From NCBI GenBank assembly GCA_946887105.1, contig CAMPKJ010000061.1:1-21486 (forward strand): a DNA stretch of 21,486 bases. Reading direction: 5' to 3'. This DNA comes from an uncultured Acidobacteriota bacterium (lineage in GTDB: Bacteria > Acidobacteriota > Thermoanaerobaculia > Gp7-AA8). Numbering within the stretch: position 1 is the first letter of the stretch; each line of letters begins with the position of its first letter. The translations under genes and the position numbers were made by a program. A model generated the notes under the pieces. The model saw only the letters and a list, made by a program, of their open reading frames with translations, ran no database searches and was not told where the DNA came from. Shown here one piece after another: positions 1-6,564 of this stretch.

Positions 1-187
1 AACGGCCATGGCGCTAAGCTGCGCGGCCGAGGCCCACGTGGCTGCGCGAACAGCGTCACGCCGGCTGCCGCATTTGTACGTACCGATCTGCAGCCGGCGT
101 GACGCCGCGCAGGTACTGTTCGCCCAGGCGGCTCGGCCGCCGGACCGAAGCCGGGCCGCACCAGCTTCAGCCTAAAGCTAGGCGGTT
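1..187 (-). repeat. attC-like recombination site 1 (partial at window edge)
   Basis: This site folds on one strand into a long imperfect hairpin, as integron attC sites do. Visible paired arms include a 16-base inverted repeat around the central stem (GCGTCACGCCGGCTGC and its complement), an AAGCTG...GCGGCC arm pairing with GGCCGCGCAGCTT with one extra base, and GCGAACAG/CTGTTCGC. On the minus strand it ends in GTT exactly at the window edge, so the rest of a GTTRRRY core would lie outside. The stop codon of the ATPase gene (178-180) sits inside the site, which is usual for cassettes. It shares two exact stretches with site 2 (66-92 with 1855-1881; 94-122 with 1883-1911). The outer R'' box is not canonical, so attC is an inference. 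Confidence 0.6.
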
Positions 188-1764
188 CGTGCCTTCTGCG
201 TCTCCAGCACCGCCGGGTCGAGAACAATGCGCCGAATACTGCGCTTGTCATCGAATGGAACGACGACGTCCGCCTCCGCCGCGCTCTCGCTCATATCTAT
301 CTGCGGCTGCTTTGATGTACCAATCAGGTCAACGTACGTCCCATAATCGAGACTGTAGATATTGTATCGAACACCAGGATTGTCTTTGTCTGCGTAGCCT
401 CGCTGCATCAGATGCAGGACTCGTGCGTCGATAAGGCGCTGAACGAGACCGTGTCGTTCGAATTCGCGCTGCATGAGGAAAGAACGCGCCCTTCGTCCGC
501 CAATAACGACGTCAACGATCCGGCGCAGCGCGTGATTCATGTCCTCGTCTAGGCTTCGCGCTTTGTCCTGCTCGAACCACTCACGAGCGCCTTCAAGTAC
601 CGCCTTCTGGTCGATTGTGTCCCGGCCGCGGCGCTGGGCGTGAAAGAACGCTTTCGTGAAGATGTTGATCAGATCGCGAATCACACCCTCGCATGCGCGA
701 GCCAGCTCCTGAAGCGTCGGACGTTGCGTGAACAGCTTAGATCCGAGGTCAGCACCGGCGCGCACACCGTATCTGTCGGCGAGATAGTTAGGCGGCAACT
801 CGACGTTCATGTGCCGAAGAAGGATCTCCCCGTATGCGTCCGTGATCCGATCTGGATTCCGGTTGAACACGTAGTAGTCGTCAAGATCAGGCGCTGTTGC
901 TACATCGGCGCCTAACTCAAATCCGAAAACACCAACCGAGTTCTTCGCAGAAAAGTGGCTGCGGTACTCCAGCGCAGCGATCTTGATGGTTACGTCCTCG
1001 AGCGGGAGGAGCGTTCGCTTGATGAATTCCGACAGATACGGCTGAAGATCCGCCGGCAAAGACGACCACTCGTCGATCAACAAGTACAACTGCGCGCCCG
1101 AGCGCTTCAGCACCTCTGCGAGCGTATCCGACAATGCAGGGAAAACTATCTTGTCGTCACCGGCCTTCGCGAAACGCTGTTCGACCGTCTCGGCTCTGCT
1201 CTCCCCGCGCGCGCCGCCGATCGCGAGGCCGATCTTGGTCGCATCACCGACCGTAGCGGACGCTTTCAAATCGCTGGACATCGACGTGCTTTCCGCCGTA
1301 GTACGCTTCTCCTCCTGCAGGGTCTTGTCGGTTTCCGTAATCGCGGGAATGAGCTGGTCGAGGACGGCCAACGCGCGGTTCGCATCCTCGCTGACTCGCT
1401 CGACGATGTGCTCTAACATCGAGTTGTAGATCGGGCCGAAAATGTCACGAAGAAGTGCAACAACGCGACGCTGCAGTTCGACCGACTCATCGCTAAATTG
1501 GGCGGAGCTACCAAGGGTCCGCGCATCAATGTACACAACGACATTCGCTGCGCTCTCGTCTTCCAGCTGCGATCGAAGGACACGAAACACATGAGTCTTG
1601 CCGGTGCCACGGCGTCCGTAGATCACCTGGTTGTTCCGATTAGCGAGCTGCGCGACGACGCCGAGGTCAACAAAAGTCTCGACGATTTTCTCGTCGTCCA
1701 CCTGCCGCTCAGATCTTTGGAGGATCTTTGACACAGCGAGCATAATCTTTTGGTCCTGAAGCAT
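178..1764 (-). CDS. AAA/ORC-CDC6-like P-loop ATPase, cassette gene
   Basis: A 528-residue protein with a clear Walker A motif (GRRGTGKT, about residues 50-57) and a Walker B-like LYLLIDEWSS (about residues 225-234), so an ATP-binding AAA-type protein. The segment between them is charged and Ser/Gly-rich (around residues 150-200). The C-terminal third contains no recognisable catalytic domain and could be a winged-helix or partner-binding part. The layout resembles ORC/CDC6-type P-loop ATPases found in variable genome regions, some of them linked to phage defence; that link is inference. The ATG at 1764 is preceded by GAGGT about 12 bases upstream and lies about 20 bases inside the cassette, after the GTTGGGC core of site 2. 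The gene is alone between two attC-like repeats. Confidence 0.7.
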   Translation of the reverse strand: MLQDQKIMLAVSKILQRSERQVDDEKIVETFVDLGVVAQLANRNNQVIYGRRGTGKTHVFRVLRSQLEDESAANVVVYIDARTLGSSAQFSDESVELQRRVVALLRDIFGPIYNSMLEHIVERVSEDANRALAVLDQLIPAITETDKTLQEEKRTTAESTSMSSDLKASATVGDATKIGLAIGGARGESRAETVEQRFAKAGDDKIVFPALSDTLAEVLKRSGAQLYLLIDEWSSLPADLQPYLSEFIKRTLLPLEDVTIKIAALEYRSHFSAKNSVGVFGFELGADVATAPDLDDYYVFNRNPDRITDAYGEILLRHMNVELPPNYLADRYGVRAGADLGSKLFTQRPTLQELARACEGVIRDLINIFTKAFFHAQRRGRDTIDQKAVLEGAREWFEQDKARSLDEDMNHALRRIVDVVIGGRRARSFLMQREFERHGLVQRLIDARVLHLMQRGYADKDNPGVRYNIYSLDYGTYVDLIGTSKQPQIDMSESAAEADVVVPFDDKRSIRRIVLDPAVLETQKARTA

Positions 1765-2587
1765 CGATGGATGATACCTCTATCTGCCCAACGGCTTTGG
1801 CGCTAAGCTGCGCGGCCGAGGCCCCCGCGGCTGCGCGAATAGCGGCACGCCGGATGCCGCATTTGTACGTACCGATCTGCACCCGGCGTGACGCCGCGCA
1901 GGTACTGTTCGGCGAAGGCGGCTCGGCCGCCGGGCCGAAGCCGGGAAAGGGGGCATAGGCGTTGTGTTCGTTCGGGACTCTCTCAGTGATGGATAAATAG
2001 TCGAGGTAGCGTACCCGGCCCAAGAAGATGTCCTTGCCATGTGAGCCACCGAATCTCTCCGCCAACGCCGCGTCAAGGCGCCCGAACGTGGAGCGAATGG
2101 CTACGCCATAGGCGCCACCACCGTACCCCTGCCACATCGCCATCGACTCGTGATCGCCGAGATGCCAACAGTTCACGTAAACCGCGAGTCGCGTTCGAGC
2201 GTCGAATCGCGAGTTGTGATTAAAGACGGCCTCAAGGCCCTCGCGCGTCCTACCTTTTGGTGGGTTCGCTAGGAGCGCTTCGCGTTCGGCCGCGCGGGCA
2301 CGCGTGAACGACCCCTCCATAGGATCGCCCAAGAGGTCAGCTCGGGAGAAGTACAACGCGCGTTGTTGAAGAGTAGCCAGAAATTTGGGAAGATCAAAAT
2401 ATCGCCAGAGAGTAGCCCCCGGGTCCAAGGCACAGTCAAAAATGGGATGACGTTCGCGCATGCTGAACGCATTCTGCACATTCTCAGGGACGGTGCACGC
2501 ACCGCTCGCGCACCTGGCGCAGAATGACCTGTCCGCCCGCCCATGAACGCGGGCGATTGTTGCTGGCGAAGAGAATGACAGCGTCAT
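1709..2587 (-). pseudogene. DUF2971 family protein, 3'-truncated and fused to repeat sequence
   Basis: Residues about 50-205 match the DUF2971 pattern: LWRYFDLPKFLATLQQRALYF then SRADLLGDPMEGS, then VNCWHLGDHESMAMWQGYG, GVAIRSTF and GRVRYLDYL. DUF2971 proteins are of unknown function and common in accessory regions. In the family this is normally followed by a segment with the HERE-type K-S-F-x-H-E-R-E signature; here it is absent. From about residue 207 on, the frame is translation of attC-like site 2 and of the next cassette's leader, ending inside the ATPase gene. The first ATG (2587) lies a few bases after the GTTAAGC core; a more family-like start is the ATG at 2461 (MRERHPIFDC). I regard it as a broken gene. 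Confidence 0.65.
1786..1964 (-). repeat. attC-like site 2, truncated at its upstream side
   Basis: Second copy of the repeat family of 1-187. On the minus strand it ends in GTTGGGC (plus 1786-1792), matching the GTTRRRY core where integron integrases cut. It keeps the GGCCGCGCAGCTT arm and the central stem, but the opposing AAGCTG...GCGGCC arm present in sites 1 and 3 is missing near 1945-1960. The site therefore looks shortened by a small deletion. The same deletion explains why the DUF2971 reading frame runs through it without a stop. Such a site would probably fold less well and be recombined less often (inference). Confidence 0.55.
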
Positions 2588-2594
2588 TTCATCC

Positions 2595-2810
2595 GCTTAA
2601 CGGATCACGGTGTAAGCTGCGCGGCCGGTTCCGCGTGCCGAAGCCCGAGCGGCGCGCCGGCCGCCGGCAAGGAGTTGCAAGCAACGACTGCCGAAGTGCG
2701 GCTGGCGTGACGCCGTGACGCTGGCGTTGAGGTAGGCGGCTCGGCTGCCGAGCCAGCTCCGGGCCGCGACAGCTTCGCACCGAAGTCAGCCGCCCGGCTG
2801 AATAGGCAAT
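2595..2810 (-). repeat. attC-like recombination site 3
   Basis: Third, more diverged member of the repeat family. On the minus strand it ends in GTTAAGC (plus 2595-2601), a match to GTTRRRY, and carries the arm pair AAGCTGTCGCGGCC / GGCCGCGCAGCTT with one extra base on one side, as in attC L boxes. It also has its own small hairpin CAGCC-GGGC-GGCTG near 2787-2800. The restored frame of the ParE toxin ends inside it. At a little over 200 bases it is longer than most described attC sites, which is the main reason for caution. Confidence 0.5.
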
Positions 2811-3093
2811 CGGTCGGCCCAATATGCGGGTCGCCTACTATGATGCGCCACTGCGACGATGCATATTCCCCTCGGATCTACAACATACATGAGGCTGTAC
2901 GGAAACTCGGCAGGACCTTGGCTCTGACGCCGAGATCGATGACTTGTGCGATCTTCGGGTACTGCTCGATTCGTAAAGTTGCGGCCTTGACCTCAGCGAG
3001 AAACCGATCGCCCAAGCCAAGCGCCTTCGCGTCGTAGTACAGAATTGCTTCTGTGAGTTCGGTGTCCGCTGCCTCGTGAAAGCGTGACTTCAT
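2786..3093 (-). pseudogene. ParE/RelE-type toxin, frameshifted
   Basis: The first 62 residues (MKSRFHEAADTELTEAI..., ending RAKVLP) read as the N-terminal part of a RelE/ParE superfamily toxin, which would act on ribosome-bound mRNA or DNA gyrase. The frame then goes off and stops at 2878. In the next frame the same strand encodes the expected C-terminus: EFPYSLMYVVDPRG, then IVAVAHHSRRPAYW, ending at a TGA at 2786-2788 inside attC-like site 3. Restoring one G near 2909-2912 (CCGAG to CCGGAG) joins the two parts. The F-P-Y-S and H-H-x-R-R-P-x-Y-W signatures are typical of the family. The start ATG overlaps the antitoxin stop as ATGA. Either the toxin is inactivated or there is a one-base sequence error. 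Confidence 0.8.
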
Positions 3094-3323
3094 CTACGTG
3101 GCCGCGCGTCCAATCTGGCAAACACCTCTTCGGACGGGAAAGACCTGGCCGTTCCATCTTTTAGTTGTTGGTAACGCCGAGCAGCTTCCTCAACCCACAT
3201 GCGCTCATATTCCTGCGGCGCCAAGTCGTCGAGGCTCTCGAGCAAACGCTTCGCCAAGGCCGCGCGAGACTCAACGCTCATCTCCAAGGCCTCCGACGCG
3301 ATCTCCTCCAAGTTTCGGCTCAT
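3090..3323 (-). CDS. Type II antitoxin, addiction-module component family
   Basis: A 77-residue acidic helical protein with the pattern of the putative addiction-module component family (CHP02574): ALEMSVESRAALAKRLLESL near the N-terminus and W-x-E-E-A-A-R-R-Y in the middle, ending in a short basic tail. It would bind and neutralise the toxin encoded just downstream and repress their shared promoter. It overlaps the toxin gene by four bases (ATGA), so the two are translationally coupled. It starts about ten bases after the GTTAGAA core of attC-like site 4, as the first gene of a cassette would. Toxin-antitoxin pairs are frequent in large chromosomal cassette arrays, where they are thought to stabilise the array. 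Confidence 0.85.
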   Translation of the reverse strand: MSRNLEEIASEALEMSVESRAALAKRLLESLDDLAPQEYERMWVEEAARRYQQLKDGTARSFPSEEVFARLDARPRR

Positions 3324-3330
3324 GATGGCG

Positions 3331-3484
3331 ATTCTAACTCCAGCAGGATGCCGACGCGTGCGTTACGAATCGAATTCTGACTCGTGAGGGTCATCTACTG
3401 GCCGCTGCCGCTGGCCGCCGCCGAGTTCGCTCGGAGCGATGTCGATTCCGCGTGGCGCCGTCGGAAGCATCACGTGAGTTAGCG
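3331..3484 (-). repeat. attC-like site 4, of a different type
   Basis: The outer arms are exact complements (plus CTAACTC at 3334-3340 and GAGTTAG at 3476-3482). The inner arms are GATGCCGACG (3347-3356) and CGTCGG-AAG-CATC (3459-3471), complementary apart from three unpaired bases on one side. Spacers between outer and inner boxes are 6 and 4 bases. This geometry (R'', spacer, L'' with extrahelical bases, L', spacer, R') is that of an integron attC. The minus-strand core is GTTAGAA, deviating from GTTRRRY only in the last base. It shares no obvious sequence with sites 1-3, so it came from another source. Confidence 0.55.
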
Positions 3485-3664
3485 GAGCCGTCCCAACGCC
3501 GGTGCGCGCACGATGAGCGTGATCCGGTGCGCCGAACCTTCTATATCCGCTAGTCCGCGTAGCCAACCGGGCCACAGGCGCGTCCGCATAGCGGAAATGA
3601 GACGACGAAGCTCTGTGCTCTGCGTCGAGCTCGCGTACGTAGCCCGACGGCCGGGACGTACCAT
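3479..3664 (-). CDS. Short hypothetical ORF ending in attC-like site 4
   Basis: A possible 61-residue protein (MVRPGRRATYASS..., ending APALGRLR), Arg-rich and without a domain I recognise. The only support is positional: its TAA stop lies inside the outer arm of attC-like site 4, just as cassette genes often end. It could be the remnant of a cassette gene at the array edge or simply a chance ORF in GC-rich DNA. The stretch 3485-3689 between the array and the porin gene shows nothing else. Confidence 0.2.
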   Translation of the reverse strand: MVRPGRRATYASSTQSTELRRLISAMRTRLWPGWLRGLADIEGSAHRITLIVRAPALGRLR

Positions 3665-3689
3665 ACGCGAGCGGCGTCGCGGCCCCCAC

Positions 3690-5564
3690 CTACCTCCGCA
3701 ACCGCAGAAACACTCCGTACCGGCTGGCCTCGTAGTCGGCCACGGCGAATGCCGCTTCGCGGTATTCGTCTGCGGCCCATTCGACGCCGATTCCGATCAG
3801 TTCGCGCAGTTGTACGGTGAGGCGGGCGCGGGAGCGGTCGAGCTCGAACGGTAACGCGCCTTCGTTTTCGAAGCGCGAGAGGTCGGCGTCGAAGGAGAAG
3901 CGGGACCAGGAGAGGGTCAGGCCGCCTTCGATCGATTCGCCTTTTTCGACATGGATCGATTCTTCAGTGCTGAAGTTCTCGGGGCGGCGGAAGAGGATGT
4001 TGCTGTCGGAGCGGAAGCGGGACGCGGAGGCGCGGAACGCAATGGCCTCGACCGGAGTCACGACGACGTCGGCGGTGTATTGACGGATGGTGGCGTCGTA
4101 ATCGATCTGCGGATGGTCGTTCGATTGCCGCGTTTCGTCGGCGGTGATGCCGGCGCGGACCCAGCGCGGCGCCTTGTAGGCGGCGCGGATGCGGTAGCGG
4201 TCGCGGTCGACGAAGTCGGTGCGGAGGATCGCGTCGTCGGCGCTGTCGCGCTGCAGCGATGCGCCGAGGGTGAACGCGGAGATGGTGTAGCTGCCGTCGA
4301 GAAGGATGGTGCGCACGCGGCGGTCGAACGTGCCGCCCTGGCCGCCGCCGATCACGATTTCCGAAAGGTCCGGCGCCACCGTCACGTCCGTGTTCGACTG
4401 ACTCAGGCCGACGCGGAGGGCGAGCGGAGCGAGCGGGCGGACGGACACGGACGCGTCGATGACCTCTTCATCGCGCTCGAACGCGTTGGTCGCATTCAGG
4501 ATCACCTCGATATCGCGCGGATCGGCGCCGCCGAACGTGATGCTCTGCTGATAGAGCGTGCGGATCAGCGCGCTGCCGTCGAGCTCGCGGTGCTCGCGGC
4601 GATATCCGGCCACCAGCTCCGCTTTGTCCGTAAACGCGATTTCCCCGCGTGCGCCGCCGCGCCAGGTGGTGTTCTCGGCGCGCGACGTGCTCGTTTCCGC
4701 GAGTCCATTGAAGAAACGCCCCAATGCGAAGGAGGCCAGAGAGCCGGTCGCGTCATCGACGCTTTCGGATTCCGTTTCTGCGGCGAATCGCGAGAAATTG
4801 CCAACCAGCCGGATGCGCGAGGTGGCCTGGCCCGCGACATACAGCGTCGTAAAGGGCGTGTCGACGTCGGTCTGCTCGTCGCGCGTCAATTCGCTCACGT
4901 TGACCGGACGGCCGAGAACGGGATTGGGATTGTTGCCGTTGTTTGCGCCCGGCGCGAGCGTGAGCGACTCGCGGCCGCGGAAATTGCGCCAGCCCTGCGT
5001 AATGGAGCCCTGCACCGGACCGAATGCGAAGCCGGCGCCGACGCGCAATTCCCGCTCCGTGTCGTTCAGATCCTGCGAGAGCAGAAATTCGTCCTGGCCG
5101 ATGTGCCACGTGGTCGTGCCCGGACCTTCGAAGCGGTTCCACGAGTATCCGATGAACGGCTTGACCGCGCTCCAGCGGAGGAGCTCCAGATCGGCATCGA
5201 CGACGTCGCGCACGCGCTCGAAGGTGTGCTGCCCCAGCGCGAAATTCTCCAGCGCATTGAACGCATCGGTGCGGCGGTAGCGGACGTTCAATCGATAGAC
5301 ATTGTCGCGGCGCGCCTCGAGGCGCAGCGCGCTGGCCGGCCCGATCCCGAGATCGTCGACGTCGAGACGGAAGTCGGGCGCGGCGATGGTCAACGCACGG
5401 ATGAGCAGCCCTTCGTCCTCATTGATCTGCGTACGGTACGTGTTCTCGTTGCCGCTCACGTCCGTGAAGCGGTATCCGATCTCGACGTCGATCGGCAGAG
5501 TCTGCGCGGAAAGCGTCAGCGCCGACAGACAGAGAACGAGCGGGAGCCATCGATTCGGCCTCAT
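3690..5564 (-). CDS. MtrB/PioB-family outer-membrane beta-barrel of porin-cytochrome complex
   Basis: A 624-residue protein with a signal peptide (MRPNRWLPLVLCLSALTLSAQ) followed by many alternating amphipathic strands rich in R, F, Y and T (for example RLEARRDNVYRLNVRYRRTD and SRIRLVGNFSRFAAETESES), as in a large outer-membrane barrel. Position directly after a DmsE/MtrA-like decaheme cytochrome and an OmcA/MtrC-like one identifies it as the MtrB-type sheath that insulates the cytochrome wire through the outer membrane. The ATG at 5564 has GGAGA five bases upstream and follows the mtrA-like stop by 13 bases. The CxxC pair of Shewanella MtrB is absent, and the last residues are FLRLRR, without the usual terminal aromatic residue. 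Confidence 0.8.
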   Translation of the reverse strand: MRPNRWLPLVLCLSALTLSAQTLPIDVEIGYRFTDVSGNENTYRTQINEDEGLLIRALTIAAPDFRLDVDDLGIGPASALRLEARRDNVYRLNVRYRRTDAFNALENFALGQHTFERVRDVVDADLELLRWSAVKPFIGYSWNRFEGPGTTTWHIGQDEFLLSQDLNDTERELRVGAGFAFGPVQGSITQGWRNFRGRESLTLAPGANNGNNPNPVLGRPVNVSELTRDEQTDVDTPFTTLYVAGQATSRIRLVGNFSRFAAETESESVDDATGSLASFALGRFFNGLAETSTSRAENTTWRGGARGEIAFTDKAELVAGYRREHRELDGSALIRTLYQQSITFGGADPRDIEVILNATNAFERDEEVIDASVSVRPLAPLALRVGLSQSNTDVTVAPDLSEIVIGGGQGGTFDRRVRTILLDGSYTISAFTLGASLQRDSADDAILRTDFVDRDRYRIRAAYKAPRWVRAGITADETRQSNDHPQIDYDATIRQYTADVVVTPVEAIAFRASASRFRSDSNILFRRPENFSTEESIHVEKGESIEGGLTLSWSRFSFDADLSRFENEGALPFELDRSRARLTVQLRELIGIGVEWAADEYREAAFAVADYEASRYGVFLRLRR

Positions 5565-5577
5565 GGTGTCTCCAATG

Positions 5578-6492
5578 TCACTTCAGCAATTGCGGGTCGC
5601 GGTTCGAGCCGTGCACCGCCGTATGACAGGTGGTGCAGTTCTGATAGCGCGGCGAAGAGAGGTTGTGGAATGACGGCGGCTGCGATCCGAGCGTGGCCGT
5701 GGCGATCGGCGAATGACACTCGATGCACACCTGGCGGATGGTGGCGCGCCGCAGCATCATCGGATTGGAGGAGCCGTGCGCTTCGTGACAGGTCGTGCAT
5801 TCCGCGGTTTCGACTCCGCCGTGCGAGAAGACGAACGGCCCCTTCTTCTCGGTATGGCAGGAAACACACGGCGCTTCACCGGCACGCGTGGTGCGCAGAT
5901 GACCGGACAGCGCCAGCGAACGCTCACCTTTCCCGCGGCGTCCGTGCGGATCGTGGCACGACGAACAGGTCATGCCGCCGCGATCGAGACGGTGCGAGTA
6001 CGGTTTATTGCCCATTGAGGCCGTCTGTGTGTGGCACGACGAGCAGAGTGCGAGCTGTGGTTTCGCGACCAGATGCGCCGATCGCGGATCGGACGCGTGA
6101 ATGGAGTGACAGGTCAGGCAATTCACCTGCGCCGTGTTCGCGTGCATGCCGCCGCGCGTGGTCTCGTGGCACAACAGGCAGGTCTCATCCGATCCCGTGC
6201 GGCCGCGCGGGACGGTGATCTTGGTCTTGTCACCGCCGGCTTCCATGTGCTCGGTGCCGTCGCCATGGCAGGTCGCGCAGGCATCGTTCGAGACCACACC
6301 GTTCGTGACCGCGCCGCGTGCGTGGGGATTGGCGACGAAGGCCTTGCCCTGATCGTGACAGTCGCCGCACGACGGTACTGATGCTGTTTCCTGAGCGGGT
6401 GTTTCCTGAGCCGGAGTTTCCTGAGCCACTGTCGCCGAAGACGGGCCGAGCAGGAGCAGCAGGACCAGGGCTCCGAATGCAAACCGTTTCAT
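5578..6492 (-). CDS. DmsE/MtrA-like periplasmic decaheme cytochrome c
   Basis: About 304 residues with a signal peptide (MKRFAFGALVLLLLLGPSSA) and exactly ten CxxCH heme sites: CGDCH, CATCH, CLLCH, CLTCH, CSSCH, CSSCH, CVSCH, CTTCH, CIECH, CTTCH. Length and heme number match the DmsE/MtrA family, which fills the MtrB barrel and passes electrons from the periplasm to the surface cytochrome. A short PAQET repeat (three copies) follows the signal peptide. I chose the ATG at 6492, with AAAGGA about 10 bases upstream, over the TTG two codons earlier. It sits between the mtrC-like and mtrB-like genes, in the order C-A-B. Confidence 0.9.
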   Translation of the reverse strand: MKRFAFGALVLLLLLGPSSATVAQETPAQETPAQETASVPSCGDCHDQGKAFVANPHARGAVTNGVVSNDACATCHGDGTEHMEAGGDKTKITVPRGRTGSDETCLLCHETTRGGMHANTAQVNCLTCHSIHASDPRSAHLVAKPQLALCSSCHTQTASMGNKPYSHRLDRGGMTCSSCHDPHGRRGKGERSLALSGHLRTTRAGEAPCVSCHTEKKGPFVFSHGGVETAECTTCHEAHGSSNPMMLRRATIRQVCIECHSPIATATLGSQPPSFHNLSSPRYQNCTTCHTAVHGSNRDPQLLK

Positions 6493-6528
6493 CGCCAAGC
6501 CATCCTTTCGGCTATGCGCCAGTGGACG

Positions 6529-6555
6529 GCGAGGGAGACCATCGGCCTCCCTCGC
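6529..6555. promoter_or_regulatory. Hairpin between mtrC-like and mtrA-like genes
   Basis: A perfect 9-base inverted repeat, GCGAGGGAG and CTCCCTCGC, around a 9-base loop, placed in the 72-base gap between the two cytochrome genes. There is no T-run after it on the minus strand, so it is unlikely to be a strong terminator. It could protect the upstream mRNA end or lower expression of the downstream genes (inference). Confidence 0.5.
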
Positions 6556-6564
6556 GCGCCCGCG

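Noticed and set aside
1..2810. CRISPR-like reading of the three related repeats
   Set aside because: The repeats are 175-215 bases long, diverged, palindromic and separated by genes, so they are not CRISPR repeats with short spacers.
3951..6218. A 755-codon open frame on the plus strand across the porin and MtrA genes
   Set aside because: It lies opposite genes with signal peptides and ten perfect CxxCH motifs; its product is Arg/Ala/Gly-rich and low in structure, typical of antisense frames in GC-rich DNA.
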